DNA of 64,000 bases from Bacteroidaceae bacterium (GTDB lineage Bacteria > Bacteroidota > Bacteroidia > Bacteroidales > Bacteroidaceae): the NCBI GenBank assembly GCA_017416705.1, contig JAFQBG010000003.1, positions 124,001-188,000 of the forward strand, read 5' to 3'. The notes beneath the pieces are model-generated. The model was not told where the DNA came from, ran no database searches, and worked only from the letters and a program-made list of their open reading frames with translations. The position numbers and the translations under genes are program-made. This document shows positions 8,081 through 17,473 of the stretch, piece by piece. Position 1 is the stretch's first letter. The number at the start of each line of letters is the position of its first letter.

Positions 8081-9160
8081 ATGGAAAAAATAGCTCTTAT
8101 TACCGGTATCACAGGACAGGATGGCTCTTTTCTTGCCGAGTTTCTTATAGACAAAGGATACGAAGTGCATGGCATCATACGTCGCTCTTCATCGTTTAAT
8201 ACGGCTCGCATCGAGCATTTATATCTCGATGAATGGGTTCGTGATATGAAAAAGAGCCGTTTGGTGAACCTGCACTATGGCGATATGACCGACAGCAGTT
8301 CGCTCATACGCATTATAAACAATGTCAAACCCACCGAAATCTACAATCTGGCAGCACAAAGCCATGTGAAAGTGAGTTTCGACGTTCCGGAATATACAGC
8401 CGAAGCCGATGCGATTGGTACATTGCGTCTGTTAGAGGCTGTTAGAATATGCGGTCTGGAAAAGAAATGTCGTATATATCAGGCATCGACATCGGAGCTA
8501 TATGGTAAAGTGCAGGAGGTTCCACAGAAGGAGACCACCCCGTTTTATCCTCGTTCGCCCTATGGCGTGGCCAAACAATATGGCTTCTGGATAACAAAGA
8601 ACTATCGCGAGAGCTATGGCATGTTTGCCGTAAACGGCATACTATTCAACCACGAGAGTGAACGTCGAGGCGAAACATTCGTAACACGAAAAATAACCTT
8701 GGCTGCGGCTCGCATAAAACAAGGGTATCAGGATAAATTATATCTTGGCAATTTAGACTCCTTGCGCGACTGGGGTTATGCAAAGGACTATGTGGAGTGC
8801 ATGTGGTTGATATTGCAACACGACACCCCCGAGGATTTTGTCATTGCAACAGGCAAGATGCACACAGTGCGCGAGTTCTGTACGCTTGCTTTCTCCTATT
8901 TGGGGATAGAACTCGAATGGCAAGGCAGCGGTGTCGATGAGCAAGGCATCGACAAGGCCACAGGTAGGGTGCTGGTCGAGGTCGATCCCAAATATTTCCG
9001 TCCTTGCGAGGTCGATCAATTGTTGGGCGACCCGACAAAAGCCAAGACGCTGCTCGGTTGGAACCCCACAAAAACGCCATTCGAACAGCTTGTCAGAATA
9101 ATGGTCGAACACGATATGCGTTTTGTCAAGAAACTGCACATAAAATCACAAGTTCAATAA
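8081..9160 (+). CDS. gmd: GDP-mannose 4,6-dehydratase
   Basis: Gmd converts GDP-D-mannose to GDP-4-keto-6-deoxy-D-mannose, the first committed step to GDP-L-fucose. The 359-residue SDR-fold enzyme shows the NAD(P)-binding motif [13 protein letters not shown], the active-site segment [15 protein letters not shown], the catalytic SPYGVAKQY (YxxxK) and the family signature [16 protein letters not shown]. fcl follows after 18 bases, so the pair forms a two-step pathway. A 27-base duplication around the start leaves a five-codon mini-ORF (8054-8071) just upstream. Confidence 0.98.
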   Translation: MEKIALITGITGQDGSFLAEFLIDKGYEVHGIIRRSSSFNTARIEHLYLDEWVRDMKKSRLVNLHYGDMTDSSSLIRIINNVKPTEIYNLAAQSHVKVSFDVPEYTAEADAIGTLRLLEAVRICGLEKKCRIYQASTSELYGKVQEVPQKETTPFYPRSPYGVAKQYGFWITKNYRESYGMFAVNGILFNHESERRGETFVTRKITLAAARIKQGYQDKLYLGNLDSLRDWGYAKDYVECMWLILQHDTPEDFVIATGKMHTVREFCTLAFSYLGIELEWQGSGVDEQGIDKATGRVLVEVDPKYFRPCEVDQLLGDPTKAKTLLGWNPTKTPFEQLVRIMVEHDMRFVKKLHIKSQVQ

Positions 9161-9178
9161 CCAAAAAACCAAGCAGGT

Positions 9179-10276
9179 ATGTTGTCCGATAAAAATATAA
9201 AAATTTATGTTGCCGGACATCGCGGTTTGGTGGGTTCTGCCATAATGGAGAACCTGAAATCGCGTGGCTATCACAATGTCATAGGGCGCACTCACAAAGA
9301 ATTGGATTTGATGGACGCTGCGGCTGTCAAGGCTTTTTTCGACCAAGAACAGCCCCAAGCGGTGGTGCTTGCAGCGGCTCATGTGGGCGGCATAGTTGCC
9401 AATAACAGATATCGCGCCGACTTCATATATCGCAATTTGCAGATACAGCAAAATGTCATTGGTGAGTCTTTCCGTCATGGAGTGAAAAAACTGCTCTTTT
9501 TAGGCAGCACATGTATATATCCGCGTGAGGCCCCCCAACCCATGAAGGAGGAGTATTTGCTGACAGGGCCATTGGAATATACCAACGAGCCTTATGCCAT
9601 TGCCAAGATAGCAGGACTGAAAATGTGCGAAAGTTTCAACCTGCAATATGGCACCAATTACATAGCAGTCATGCCCACCAATCTGTATGGTCCCAATGAC
9701 AATTTCCATCTCGAAAACAGCCATGTGTTGCCTGCCATGATACGCAAGGTGCATTTGGCCAAATGCCTTTACGAGAACGATTGGGATGCTGTGCGCAGGG
9801 ACATCGACCTGCGTCCTGTGGAGGGTGTCGATGGCAGTTGCTCCAACGCCGAGATAACCGCCATACTTGCAAAATATGGCATTGCTCCTCATGCGGTGAC
9901 GTTGTGGGGCAGCGGCGCACCCATGCGCGAATTTTTGTGGAGCAAAGAAATGGCCGATGCCAGCGTACATGTGCTGTTGAACGTTGATTTTGCCGATACA
10001 TTTGCTTGCGGCGACACCGAAGTGCGTAACTGCCATATAAACGTGGGCACAGGCAAGGAGATATCCATTGGCGAGTGTGCTTGCAAAATAATCGACGAGA
10101 TAGGTTACCGCGGCGAACTTCTGTGGGATAGAAGCAAACCCGATGGCACCATGCGCAAACTAACCGATGTGAGTAAATTGCATGCGTTGGGGTGGCATCA
10201 TAAGGTGGAGATAGACGAAGGCATACACAGACTGTACCGCTGGTATCTTAAAGGGATATGTATAAACCATTTATAA
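9179..10276 (+). CDS. fcl: GDP-L-fucose synthase
   Basis: Fcl epimerises and reduces the Gmd product to GDP-L-fucose. The 365-residue protein has the Rossmann motif VAGHRGLVGSAI, the catalytic strand LFLGSTCIYP, the YxxxK site EPYAIAKIAG and MPTNLYGPNDNF. It is about 40 residues longer than E. coli Fcl, with an insertion near residues 205-235 (VEGVDGSCSNAEI) that is common in Bacteroidales homologues. It lies 18 bases after gmd and ends before a bidirectional terminator. GDP-fucose would feed capsule or glycoprotein synthesis. Confidence 0.97.
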   Translation: MLSDKNIKIYVAGHRGLVGSAIMENLKSRGYHNVIGRTHKELDLMDAAAVKAFFDQEQPQAVVLAAAHVGGIVANNRYRADFIYRNLQIQQNVIGESFRHGVKKLLFLGSTCIYPREAPQPMKEEYLLTGPLEYTNEPYAIAKIAGLKMCESFNLQYGTNYIAVMPTNLYGPNDNFHLENSHVLPAMIRKVHLAKCLYENDWDAVRRDIDLRPVEGVDGSCSNAEITAILAKYGIAPHAVTLWGSGAPMREFLWSKEMADASVHVLLNVDFADTFACGDTEVRNCHINVGTGKEISIGECACKIIDEIGYRGELLWDRSKPDGTMRKLTDVSKLHALGWHHKVEIDEGIHRLYRWYLKGICINHL

Positions 10277-10310
10277 AAGAAACTGTCATGCGAGGTGATT
10301 TCTGCGTTAC

Positions 10311-10370
10311 GCTTGCCCTAAAAAAGTTCATTTACGCCCGGTAAATTCCGTTTTTTCGGGCATCGCAAGC
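10311..10370. other. Imperfect 60-nt stem-loop between fcl and miaB
   Basis: GCTTGCCC with an A-run (10311-10325) faces a T-run with CGGGC and GCAAGC (10350-10370). An inner hairpin TTTAC-GCCCG-GTAAA lies at the tip. It is in the fcl 3' region ahead of the terminator and has no coding potential that I can see. Confidence 0.45.
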
Positions 10371-10404
10371 CTTAAACCATTCTTGTTATACAATTTCGAA
10401 GAAA

Positions 10405-10435
10405 AAGGGTTGTCCAACAATGTTGGACAACCCTT
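10405..10435. terminator. Bidirectional terminator, fcl / miaB
   Basis: Perfect 15-bp arms (AAGGGTTGTCCAACA and its complement) flank a single central base, with T-rich sequence on both sides. It lies between convergent fcl and miaB. Confidence 0.9.
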
Positions 10436-10444
10436 CTTTTATTG

Positions 10445-11767
10445 TTATTCTATCAGTTCGGCAAGCAGGGTGGCCGCTGTGGCTCCTGTCACCCTTACCT
10501 TCACAAAATCGCCTATCTTGTGGTTGCCACGGTCGAACACCGCTGTGCGGTTTTGCTCTGTTCGTCCATAGAATTGTTGGGTGGAGCGTTTTGATATTCC
10601 CTCGATGAGCACTTCGTAGGTTTTTCCAATACATTCTTTGTTTTGCATGGCCGATAGCTCTTGTTGCAGGGCTATTATTTCGTTCAGACGGCGTATTTTT
10701 TCGCTCTCGGGGATGTCGTCGCTGAAATGCCTGCTGGCGAATGTGCCGGGACGCTCGGAATATTTGAACATGAAGGCGGCATCGTATTTGCAGTATCGCA
10801 TGAGCGATAGTGTTGCTTGGTGGTCCTCCTCGGTCTCGCCGCAGTAGCCTGCTATGATGTCGGTTGACAGGCCGCAGTCGGGCACTATGCGACGTATGGC
10901 GTCTATGCGGTCTATGTACCACTCGCGTGTGTATTTGCGGTTCATTGCTTTGAGCATGCTGCTGCTGCCGCTCTGCACCGGCAGGTGTATGTGTCGGCAC
11001 ACATTGGGTTCTTGGGCTATCACGCGCAGTGTGTCGTCGCTCATATCTTTGGGGTGCGATGTGGTAAATCTAATCCTTGCTTGTGGGGCTGTTCGAGCCA
11101 CCATGCGCAACAGGTCGGGGAATGTTATGCTGTTGCCATTCTCGTCGGTGTAGCAATAGGAGTTTACATTTTGTCCCAATAGTATTATTTCCTTGTAACC
11201 CCTTGCTACAAGGTCGTTGGCCTCGTTCAGAATACTTTGTATGTCGCGGCTTCGTTCGCGTCCTCGTGTGTAGGGCACTACGCAGTAGTGGCAGAAATTA
11301 TTGCAGCCGCGCATTATGGATATATAGCCCGATACGTTTTTACTGCATATCCTTTGCGGTATGACGTCGCGATATGTCTCGGTGGTCGATAGCTCGACAT
11401 TCATGGCGGGGTGTCCCAGCTCGGCCTGCGCTATCAGTTCGGGCAGTGTCAGGTAGCTGTCGGGGCCGGCCACTATATTTACTTTGTATTTTTCTATAAG
11501 TTCTTCTTTGACACGCTCGGCCATGCAACCTACAACGCCTATCAGTGTCTCTTTCCCACGTCGCAGGGCATTTAGTTGGTCTAACCGTCCGTATATCTTC
11601 TGTTCTGCATTGTCGCGTATGGAGCATGTGTTCAGAAGAATCAGATGCGCCTCGTTTATATTGTCGCAGGCCTCGTAGCCTGCAACGCCTAATATGGAGC
11701 CTATGACTTCGCTGTCGGCTACATTCATTTGGCAACCGTATGTCTCTATAAAAAGTTTCTTAATCAC
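10445..11767 (-). CDS. miaB: tRNA-2-methylthio-N6-dimethylallyladenosine synthase
   Basis: MiaB is a radical-SAM methylthiotransferase that modifies i6A37 in tRNAs. The 440-residue protein has the three-domain layout of the family. The N-terminal UPF0004 domain carries the auxiliary cluster cysteines C12, C48 and C81. The radical-SAM core has C155, C159 and C162 in GCNNFCHYCVVPYTRGRERSR. A TRAM domain occupies about 375-440. It is transcribed alone, divergently from the thioesterase gene. Confidence 0.97.
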   Translation of the reverse strand: MIKKLFIETYGCQMNVADSEVIGSILGVAGYEACDNINEAHLILLNTCSIRDNAEQKIYGRLDQLNALRRGKETLIGVVGCMAERVKEELIEKYKVNIVAGPDSYLTLPELIAQAELGHPAMNVELSTTETYRDVIPQRICSKNVSGYISIMRGCNNFCHYCVVPYTRGRERSRDIQSILNEANDLVARGYKEIILLGQNVNSYCYTDENGNSITFPDLLRMVARTAPQARIRFTTSHPKDMSDDTLRVIAQEPNVCRHIHLPVQSGSSSMLKAMNRKYTREWYIDRIDAIRRIVPDCGLSTDIIAGYCGETEEDHQATLSLMRYCKYDAAFMFKYSERPGTFASRHFSDDIPESEKIRRLNEIIALQQELSAMQNKECIGKTYEVLIEGISKRSTQQFYGRTEQNRTAVFDRGNHKIGDFVKVRVTGATAATLLAELIE

Positions 11768-11793
11768 CTTTGTCTGCTTTTTAAATATTCATG

Positions 11794-11820
11794 CGAAGAT
11801 AAGCAGAAATTTGCAAACAA
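11794..11820 (-). promoter_or_regulatory. miaB promoter
   Basis: TATCTTCG on the minus strand (11801-11794) is a -7 match about 27 bases before the miaB ATG. TTG (11820-11818) lies 16 bases upstream, a shorter spacing than usual. Confidence 0.45.
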
Positions 11821-11853
11821 TTATACAGCATATTCAATAAAGTAACTTCGTGC

Positions 11854-11884
11854 TTGAAATTTTTGCAGAAAAAGTATATCTTCG
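11854..11884 (+). promoter_or_regulatory. Thioesterase gene promoter
   Basis: TTG (11854-11856), 20 bases and TATCTTCG (11877-11884) fit the consensus. It precedes the ATG at 11904 by 19 bases and rules out the earlier in-frame ATG at 11850, which would lie upstream of the promoter. Confidence 0.65.
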
Positions 11885-11903
11885 CACAATAATATATTGT
11901 TTT

Positions 11904-12305
11904 ATGGAAAGAGAACTTTTTCGTCACGAAATGAAAGTAAGGGATTACGAGTGTGATATACAGGGTGTGGTTAATAATGCCAATTATCAACATTATCTTG
12001 AACACGCTCGTCATGAATTTTTGTTGTCGCAGAACGTCAGTTTCTCGAAACTTCACGAGCAGGGTGTGGACTTCATGGTCTCCAAGGCTACGCTCGAATA
12101 TAAGCACTCGCTGCGTGGCGACGATAGGTTTGCAGTGGCTATCGACATGAAACGCGAGGGGGTGAAACTCGTCTGCTTGCAAAATATTTATCGTTTGCCC
12201 GATGAGAAACTATGTGTCAAAGGGCGCATCGAAATTGTTTCGATAGAGAATGGCCGTCTGACGCGTGGTGAAAAGTTCGACGAGCTTTTTTCGAACTTGT
12301 TTTAG
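11904..12305 (+). CDS. Acyl-CoA thioesterase, 4-hydroxybenzoyl-CoA thioesterase (hotdog) family
   Basis: This 133-residue single-domain hotdog protein hydrolyses acyl-CoA thioesters; its substrate is unknown. The start MERELFRHEMKVRDYECDIQ was chosen because the promoter lies between it and an earlier in-frame ATG. The family catalytic region is VRDYECDIQGVVNNANYQHYLEHAR, where the Asp before the GVVNNANY loop is the usual active-site acid. YbgC-like and FcoT-like thioesterases are alternatives. A small membrane-protein gene follows after 21 bases. Confidence 0.88.
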   Translation: MERELFRHEMKVRDYECDIQGVVNNANYQHYLEHARHEFLLSQNVSFSKLHEQGVDFMVSKATLEYKHSLRGDDRFAVAIDMKREGVKLVCLQNIYRLPDEKLCVKGRIEIVSIENGRLTRGEKFDELFSNLF

Positions 12306-12326
12306 ACGTTTTTAAAAAATAGACCT

Positions 12327-12734
12327 ATGGATTTGGAGGATATAGTTATATTTTTGGCTTTGGTCGGCTATGGAATATATTCTGTTGTGTTTGACTCCGA
12401 CAGTAAAAAAAAGAAGACTGCACAGCAGGAGCATGGTGGCGGAAATCCTTTCGGCGAGGTTTTTCCTTCCATCGAGGCCGATGATACGGACAAAGGAAAC
12501 GGAAATCCCGTTCAAAAAAGCGGGCAGTTGCCACACGCCACCCCTCTTGCCGATATAAAAAAACGCGTTCATGCCCAAGCGGGTGGCACTCCCATGCACG
12601 ATGCAACGCCTTTGGAGGGTACAAAAAAGGTCGCCACCGCGGGGCCTAAGTGCAAAAGCACATATTCATTAACAAAAAAAGCCGATGCAAAAAGGGCATT
12701 CATATCATCCGAAATTTTTAATAGAAAATATTGA
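12327..12734 (+). CDS. Small single-pass membrane protein with polar tail
   Basis: I do not recognise a named family. The 135-residue protein has one N-terminal hydrophobic segment (about residues 5-22, IVIFLALVGYGIYSVVF), then a lysine cluster (KKKK) and a long low-complexity hydrophilic tail rich in Gly, Pro, Thr and Lys. This suggests a membrane anchor with a disordered cytoplasmic tail. It lies 21 bases after the thioesterase gene and 21 before the CoA-transferase gene, so it is probably co-transcribed. Reading frame and spacing support a real gene. Confidence 0.6.
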   Translation: MDLEDIVIFLALVGYGIYSVVFDSDSKKKKTAQQEHGGGNPFGEVFPSIEADDTDKGNGNPVQKSGQLPHATPLADIKKRVHAQAGGTPMHDATPLEGTKKVATAGPKCKSTYSLTKKADAKRAFISSEIFNRKY

Positions 12735-12755
12735 ACCAACATAATAAAACACAAA

Positions 12756-14243
12756 ATGGCATACAGAATTATTACGGCACAAGAAGCCGCAAACTACATA
12801 AATAACGGCGACGGAGTGGGCATAAGCGGTTTTACTCTTTCGGGTACACCAAAAACCGTATTACCCGAAGTGGCAAAAAGAGCCGAGGAGGCTCACGCGG
12901 CAGGACAACCCTTTGCAATAGACCTTTATTCGGGAGCATCCACAGGCGATGCCATCGACGGTGTGCTTACCAAGGCCAACGCCATTCGTTTTCGTGCGCC
13001 GTTCATATCGAACCCCACTGTGCGCACAGCCATAAACAACAAGGAGATAACCTACACCGACCTGCATTTGTCGCTCATGGCTCAGGACCTTCGCTACGGT
13101 TTTATGGGCAAGGTAAATGTAGCTATTTTAGAGGCTGTGGACATAACCGACGACGGCAAAGTCTATCTGACAACGGCAGGCGGCATAGGACAGACGGTTG
13201 CCAACCTTGCCGACAGAATAATAATAGAGCGCAACACATATCATCATACAATAGGGTTGCACGACGTTTATGAACCCGCCGCGCCCCCTTACAGAACCGA
13301 GATACCCATATACAAGGCCGACGACAGAGTGGGCAAGCCATACGTTCAGGTCGATCCCAAAAAGGTGGTGGGTATAGTAGAAGTTAATATGCCCAACGAG
13401 GTGGTCACATTTAAAGATTTGGACGATGTGACACGCAAGATAGGCGAGAATGTGGTTGATTTCATCATATCGGATATGAAACGCGGCATAATACCGGCCG
13501 AGGGACTGCCCATACAAAGCGGCATTGGCAACGTTGCCAACGCGGTACTGAAAGGGCTTGAAAACAGCACCGAGATACCTCCGTTGTATCTATACTCCGA
13601 GGTATTGCAAGACTCCGTAATAAAACTCATGGAGCTGGGACGTGTCAAAGCCGGCAGCACATGCTCGTTGTCGCTAAGCAGGGAGTGTTTGAGCCATGTA
13701 TATGAAAATCTCGATTTCTTCCGCGACAAATTGGTGTTGCGTCCTTCGGAAATATCCAATCACCCCGAGATAATACGCCGTTTAGGTATCATAGCAATGA
13801 ACACCGCAATAGAAGTCGATTTATACGGTTGTGTAAACTCGTCGCACATTTGCGGAACACGCCTCATGAACGGCATAGGCGGTTCGGGCGACTTTGCTCG
13901 TAACTCGTTTATTTCTATATTCACATGCCCATCGACACAAAAGGGTGGCATGATAAGCTCCATTGTCCCCATGGTGACACATGCCGACCACACCGAACAC
14001 GATGTAAACATAGTGGCGACCGAATGGGGTGTAGCCGATTTGCGCGGAAAAGGCCCCGATGAGCGTGCCAAACTGCTCATCGAGAAATGCGCCCACCCCG
14101 ATTACCGCCAGATGCTATGGGACTATCTGAAAATATCAAAAAAAGGACATATATGCCACAATGTGGCAGCAGCCTTGGGCATGCACGCCACGTTCGAGCG
14201 CGAGGGCGATATGCGTCTTACCCGGTGGAATAAATTTGTGTAA
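12756..14243 (+). CDS. Acetyl-CoA hydrolase/transferase family protein (likely succinyl-CoA:acetate CoA-transferase)
   Basis: The 495-residue protein is a full-length class I CoA-transferase of the Ach1/ScpC/AarC type. It opens with GDGVGISGFTLSGTPKTVLPE, and Glu282 in LYLYSEVLQDS lies where the family's catalytic glutamate is expected. NSSHICGTRLMNGIGGSGDFARN near residues 362-384 is the conserved CoA-binding region. Such enzymes move CoA between succinyl-CoA and acetate or propionate, fitting a succinate- and acetate-producing anaerobe. A SpoU methyltransferase gene follows after 7 bases. The exact acyl specificity cannot be read. Confidence 0.88.
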   Translation: MAYRIITAQEAANYINNGDGVGISGFTLSGTPKTVLPEVAKRAEEAHAAGQPFAIDLYSGASTGDAIDGVLTKANAIRFRAPFISNPTVRTAINNKEITYTDLHLSLMAQDLRYGFMGKVNVAILEAVDITDDGKVYLTTAGGIGQTVANLADRIIIERNTYHHTIGLHDVYEPAAPPYRTEIPIYKADDRVGKPYVQVDPKKVVGIVEVNMPNEVVTFKDLDDVTRKIGENVVDFIISDMKRGIIPAEGLPIQSGIGNVANAVLKGLENSTEIPPLYLYSEVLQDSVIKLMELGRVKAGSTCSLSLSRECLSHVYENLDFFRDKLVLRPSEISNHPEIIRRLGIIAMNTAIEVDLYGCVNSSHICGTRLMNGIGGSGDFARNSFISIFTCPSTQKGGMISSIVPMVTHADHTEHDVNIVATEWGVADLRGKGPDERAKLLIEKCAHPDYRQMLWDYLKISKKGHICHNVAAALGMHATFEREGDMRLTRWNKFV

Positions 14244-14250
14244 TTAGGGC

Positions 14251-14787
14251 ATGAAAAAGAAACTTGTCACCGAAATGGGGCGCATCGGGCGCGAAGAATT
14301 TTTGAATTCCGATAAACTGCCGCTTACGATAGTGCTCGACAATATACGCAGTCTGCACAATGTAGGCTCGGTGTTTCGAACATCCGATGCTTTCCGTGTA
14401 GAGCGTGTCTTGTTGTGCGGAATAACCGCTGTGCCACCCTCGTCCGATATTCATAAAACAGCCTTGGGTGCCGAGGATGTGGTGCCTTGGCAATATTTTG
14501 CCGACACCATGCAGGCGGTGGACGAACTGCGCCTGCATGGCTACGAAATTTTTGCAATAGAGCAGGTGCAGGAGAGCATCCCATTGCAATCCTTTGTGGT
14601 TGAAAACAATAGACGCTACGCCGTTATATTGGGCAACGAAGTAAAAGGGGTGCAACAGCAGGTGGTGGACGCATGCAACGGCTCCATCGAGATACCGCAG
14701 TTTGGCACAAAACACTCGCTTAACGTATCGGTGACTGCCGGAATGGTAATATGGGAGTTTGCTCGCAAATTCGGTTGGGTAAAATAG
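14251..14787 (+). CDS. RNA 2'-O-methyltransferase, SpoU/TrmH family
   Basis: This 178-residue SPOUT-class protein has all three SpoU motifs. Motif 1 is LDNIRSLHNVGSVFRTSDAF (about residues 29-48), with the catalytic Asn and Arg. Motif 2 is AVILGNEVKGV and motif 3 is HSLNVSVTAGMVIWEF, which build the knotted SAM site. It lacks the N-terminal substrate-binding extension of RlmB-type enzymes, so it is closest to the short TrmH/TrmL-like group. The RNA target is unknown. It lies 7 bases after the CoA-transferase gene and precedes a copy of the dispersed leader element. Confidence 0.88.
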   Translation: MKKKLVTEMGRIGREEFLNSDKLPLTIVLDNIRSLHNVGSVFRTSDAFRVERVLLCGITAVPPSSDIHKTALGAEDVVPWQYFADTMQAVDELRLHGYEIFAIEQVQESIPLQSFVVENNRRYAVILGNEVKGVQQQVVDACNGSIEIPQFGTKHSLNVSVTAGMVIWEFARKFGWVK

Positions 14788-14984
14788 GCAACTGTTTTAA
14801 TTTATATCGCCAAGTTTTTTATAGAGCAAGGATAGCGGGTTTGTAGGTTTTTCGCAGGGCGCATAGCAGGCTATGTAGCAAAAGAAAAAGAAAGAAACAG
14901 GCTGTTTTGAATATAAAGAACGGCGAAACAAACGATATGACTTTTTATAAGAAAACAATTTTAGAAATTTAAACAGTTTCTAAA
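14788..14984 (+). repeat. Leader element copy D (upstream of nnr)
   Basis: Full-length copy, reverse complement of the forms at 33362-33556 and 44501-44634. It begins AACTGTTTTAATTTATATCG and ends TTTAGAAATTTAAACAGTTTCTAAA, so the ends are inverted repeats. It contains the shared core CGAAACAAACGATATG and a hairpin GCGCATAGC-AGGC-TATG. The nnr start codon lies 11 bases beyond its end. Confidence 0.85.
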
Positions 14985-14995
14985 TCCGGTAAACA

Positions 14996-16507
14996 ATGAA
15001 AATATTTCCTACATCGGTCATAAAAAAAATAGATGCCGACACCATACGTATGGAGCCTGTGTCGTCTATCGAACTCATGGAGCGTGCTGCACGCGCTTTC
15101 ACCAACGAGTTGCTGCGCTATTACGACGGCGATAACACCCCCTTTGCCATATTTGCGGGCCCGGGAAATAACGGCGGCGACGCCCTTGCGGTGGCCCGAC
15201 TGCTCATTCAAAAGGGGTGCGGGGTGGTTGTTTGGCTATGCGCCGCAATCGACAAACTATCGCCCAACTGCGCCGTAAATCTCGAACACTTGCAGGCATT
15301 GCAGCAGGTGGAAACGCTTGTCGATGAAAAAACGGCAGTGACGTTGCCCTCCGACTGCGTTGTGATAGACGGACTATTTGGCAGCGGCCTCACTCGTCCG
15401 CTCGAAGGGTTCTATGCCCACGTGGTGCAGACGATAAATTCGTCGGGGAGGGATGTTGTGTCCATAGATATCCCATCGGGGTTAATGGGCGAGGATAACG
15501 CCTGTTTGCAACCGCAAAATATTATAAAAGCCACACATACCATTACATTCCAATTTCCTAAATTGTCGATGCTTTTTGCCGAAAACGGTGCTTTCGTGGG
15601 AAATATGACTGTGGTGGATATATCGCTCAGTGCGGCGGTCATCGACAGCACACCTACGTCGTGGTACATGACGGAGAAAAACGATATACAGCCACTCCTT
15701 GTGCCACGCGAAAGGCACGCGCATAAGGGCTGTTTCGGTCGTCTGCTATTGGTGGCAGGCAGCAGGGGCATGGCAGGTGCTTCGGTGTTGGCTGCGCGTG
15801 CCGCAATGCGCTCGGGGGTAGGGTTGCTCACTGTGCATGTGCCGGGCTGCAACAACCTCGTTATGCAAACAGCTGTGCCCGAGGCCATGACAAGCATCGA
15901 TGTGTGCGAGGAGTGCTTCTCGACGGTTCCACAGCTGTCGAAATACAGTGCGGTGGCAGTGGGCCCCGGCATAGGTCGCGACAAAAAGAGCGCCGATGCT
16001 TTAAAAATACTCATGCAGCAGTGTCGAGTGCCCATGATACTCGATGCCGATGCTCTTAACATACTTGCCGAAAATCCCGAATGGCTGCGGTTGTTGCCTT
16101 GTGGCAGCGTCATCACACCGCATCCCGGGGAGTTTGCACGCCTTGCAGGCGGTAGCAAAGACTCCTATCAGGCGTTGCAAAAGGCTGTGGAGTTGGCAAT
16201 GCAATACAATATATATATTGTTCTAAAAGGGGCATACAGCGTGGTTGTCACCCCAAGCGGCGAGTGTCATTTCAATTCCACAGGCAACCCGGGGATGGCA
16301 ACAGCAGGCAGCGGCGATGTCCTGACGGGTATATTGGCATCCCTGTTGGCACAAGGATATACCATGCCCGATGCGGCAAGAATAGCGGTATATGCACATG
16401 GCCTCTCGGGCGACATTGCGACAATGAACGTAGGTCAAAGAGCACTTGTAGCCGGGGATATTATCGAATTCCTGCCCGATGTATGGCTGTCGTTGGGCGA
16501 ACAATAA
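14996..16507 (+). CDS. nnr: Bifunctional NAD(P)H-hydrate epimerase / ADP-dependent NAD(P)H-hydrate dehydratase
   Basis: Nnr repairs hydrated NADH and NADPH. The 503-residue protein is the usual fusion. The N-terminal YjeF-like epimerase (about 1-210) has the signature FAGPGNNGGDALAVARLL and FGSGLTRPL. The C-terminal ribokinase-like dehydratase (about 225-500) has MRSGVGLLTVHVP, GPGIGRDKKSADAL and the nucleotide-binding NPGMATAGSGDVLTGILASL. It is preceded by a full copy of the dispersed leader element and followed after 9 bases by a transporter gene. Confidence 0.96.
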   Translation: MKIFPTSVIKKIDADTIRMEPVSSIELMERAARAFTNELLRYYDGDNTPFAIFAGPGNNGGDALAVARLLIQKGCGVVVWLCAAIDKLSPNCAVNLEHLQALQQVETLVDEKTAVTLPSDCVVIDGLFGSGLTRPLEGFYAHVVQTINSSGRDVVSIDIPSGLMGEDNACLQPQNIIKATHTITFQFPKLSMLFAENGAFVGNMTVVDISLSAAVIDSTPTSWYMTEKNDIQPLLVPRERHAHKGCFGRLLLVAGSRGMAGASVLAARAAMRSGVGLLTVHVPGCNNLVMQTAVPEAMTSIDVCEECFSTVPQLSKYSAVAVGPGIGRDKKSADALKILMQQCRVPMILDADALNILAENPEWLRLLPCGSVITPHPGEFARLAGGSKDSYQALQKAVELAMQYNIYIVLKGAYSVVVTPSGECHFNSTGNPGMATAGSGDVLTGILASLLAQGYTMPDAARIAVYAHGLSGDIATMNVGQRALVAGDIIEFLPDVWLSLGEQ

Positions 16508-16516
16508 AATAATCCC

Positions 16517-17473
16517 ATGAATATAAACAGTACAATAAGGGATTGGGCATTGCCGATAGCCATGATTACGGGCGTTGCAATGTATCTGCTCTATGTCAAT
16601 ATTCCTATATTCGACGGCACGCATCAATTTGCGGGTGACGTGGTGGGCATTGTACAGCCGACACTTATATTCCTGATGCTGTTCGTCACGTTCTGCAAGA
16701 TAAAACCAAGCGAATTGCGACTGTCGCGTTGGCACGTGTGGCTGTTGCTTTTTCAGACAATGACATTCGTGCTGTTGTCGCTGTTGTTGTCGGTGTTTGC
16801 CCCTGTCCCGCTTGGTGTGCGCGTTATTGTAGAGTCGTGCATGATGTGTCTCATCTGCCCCACAGCCACAGCCGCGGCAGTCATAACGGCCAAATTAGGT
16901 GGAAATTCCTCGTCGCTCATATCCTATACCATACTCATTAATCTGACGGTGTCATTGGTGGCTCCCCCATTCCTTACATTGTCGCATCCCATAGAGGGGC
17001 TCTCTTTTTTATCCTCGTTCCTGCTCATAGCGGGCAAGGTATTTCCGTTGCTCCTGTGTCCGCTTGTGGCTGCTGAACTGCTGCGTCATATACTCCCTCG
17101 TGTACATAAATATATTGTGCAGAAAGGGCGCGACTGGCCATTCCTGTTGTGGTTGGTGGCATTGTCGCTTGCCATAGCCATGACAGCACGTGCCATAGCC
17201 CACAGCCAAGTGTCGCTGTTTGTCATGGCAGGCATAGCCATAGTCTCTCTTGTGTGCTGTCTTTTGCAGTTCGGCGTGGGACGTTTCGTAGGTGCCAAAT
17301 ATGCCGACAAGACGACAGCAGGGCAAGCCTTGGGACAGAAAAACACTGTGTTTGCCATTTGGTTTGCCTATACTTTCCTGACACCCGTAACCGCCATAGC
17401 AGGTGGCTTTTACAGTATATGGCACAACGTGGTGAACACATGGCAGTTGTACCGTAGCAACCATAAAAAATAA
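16517..17473 (+). CDS. BASS-like (bile acid:sodium symporter fold) inner-membrane transporter
   Basis: This 318-residue protein has about nine or ten hydrophobic helices. Helix IV has CLICPTATAAAVITAKLGGN, a proline-containing unwound segment. Near the C-terminus GQKNTVFAIWFAYTFLTPVTA resembles the helix-IX region of the bile acid:Na+ symporter superfamily. These two crossing segments form the sodium and substrate site in that fold. The substrate is unknown. It lies 9 bases after nnr and is the last gene before a terminator shared with the convergent beta-barrel gene. Confidence 0.7.
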   Translation: MNINSTIRDWALPIAMITGVAMYLLYVNIPIFDGTHQFAGDVVGIVQPTLIFLMLFVTFCKIKPSELRLSRWHVWLLLFQTMTFVLLSLLLSVFAPVPLGVRVIVESCMMCLICPTATAAAVITAKLGGNSSSLISYTILINLTVSLVAPPFLTLSHPIEGLSFLSSFLLIAGKVFPLLLCPLVAAELLRHILPRVHKYIVQKGRDWPFLLWLVALSLAIAMTARAIAHSQVSLFVMAGIAIVSLVCCLLQFGVGRFVGAKYADKTTAGQALGQKNTVFAIWFAYTFLTPVTAIAGGFYSIWHNVVNTWQLYRSNHKK

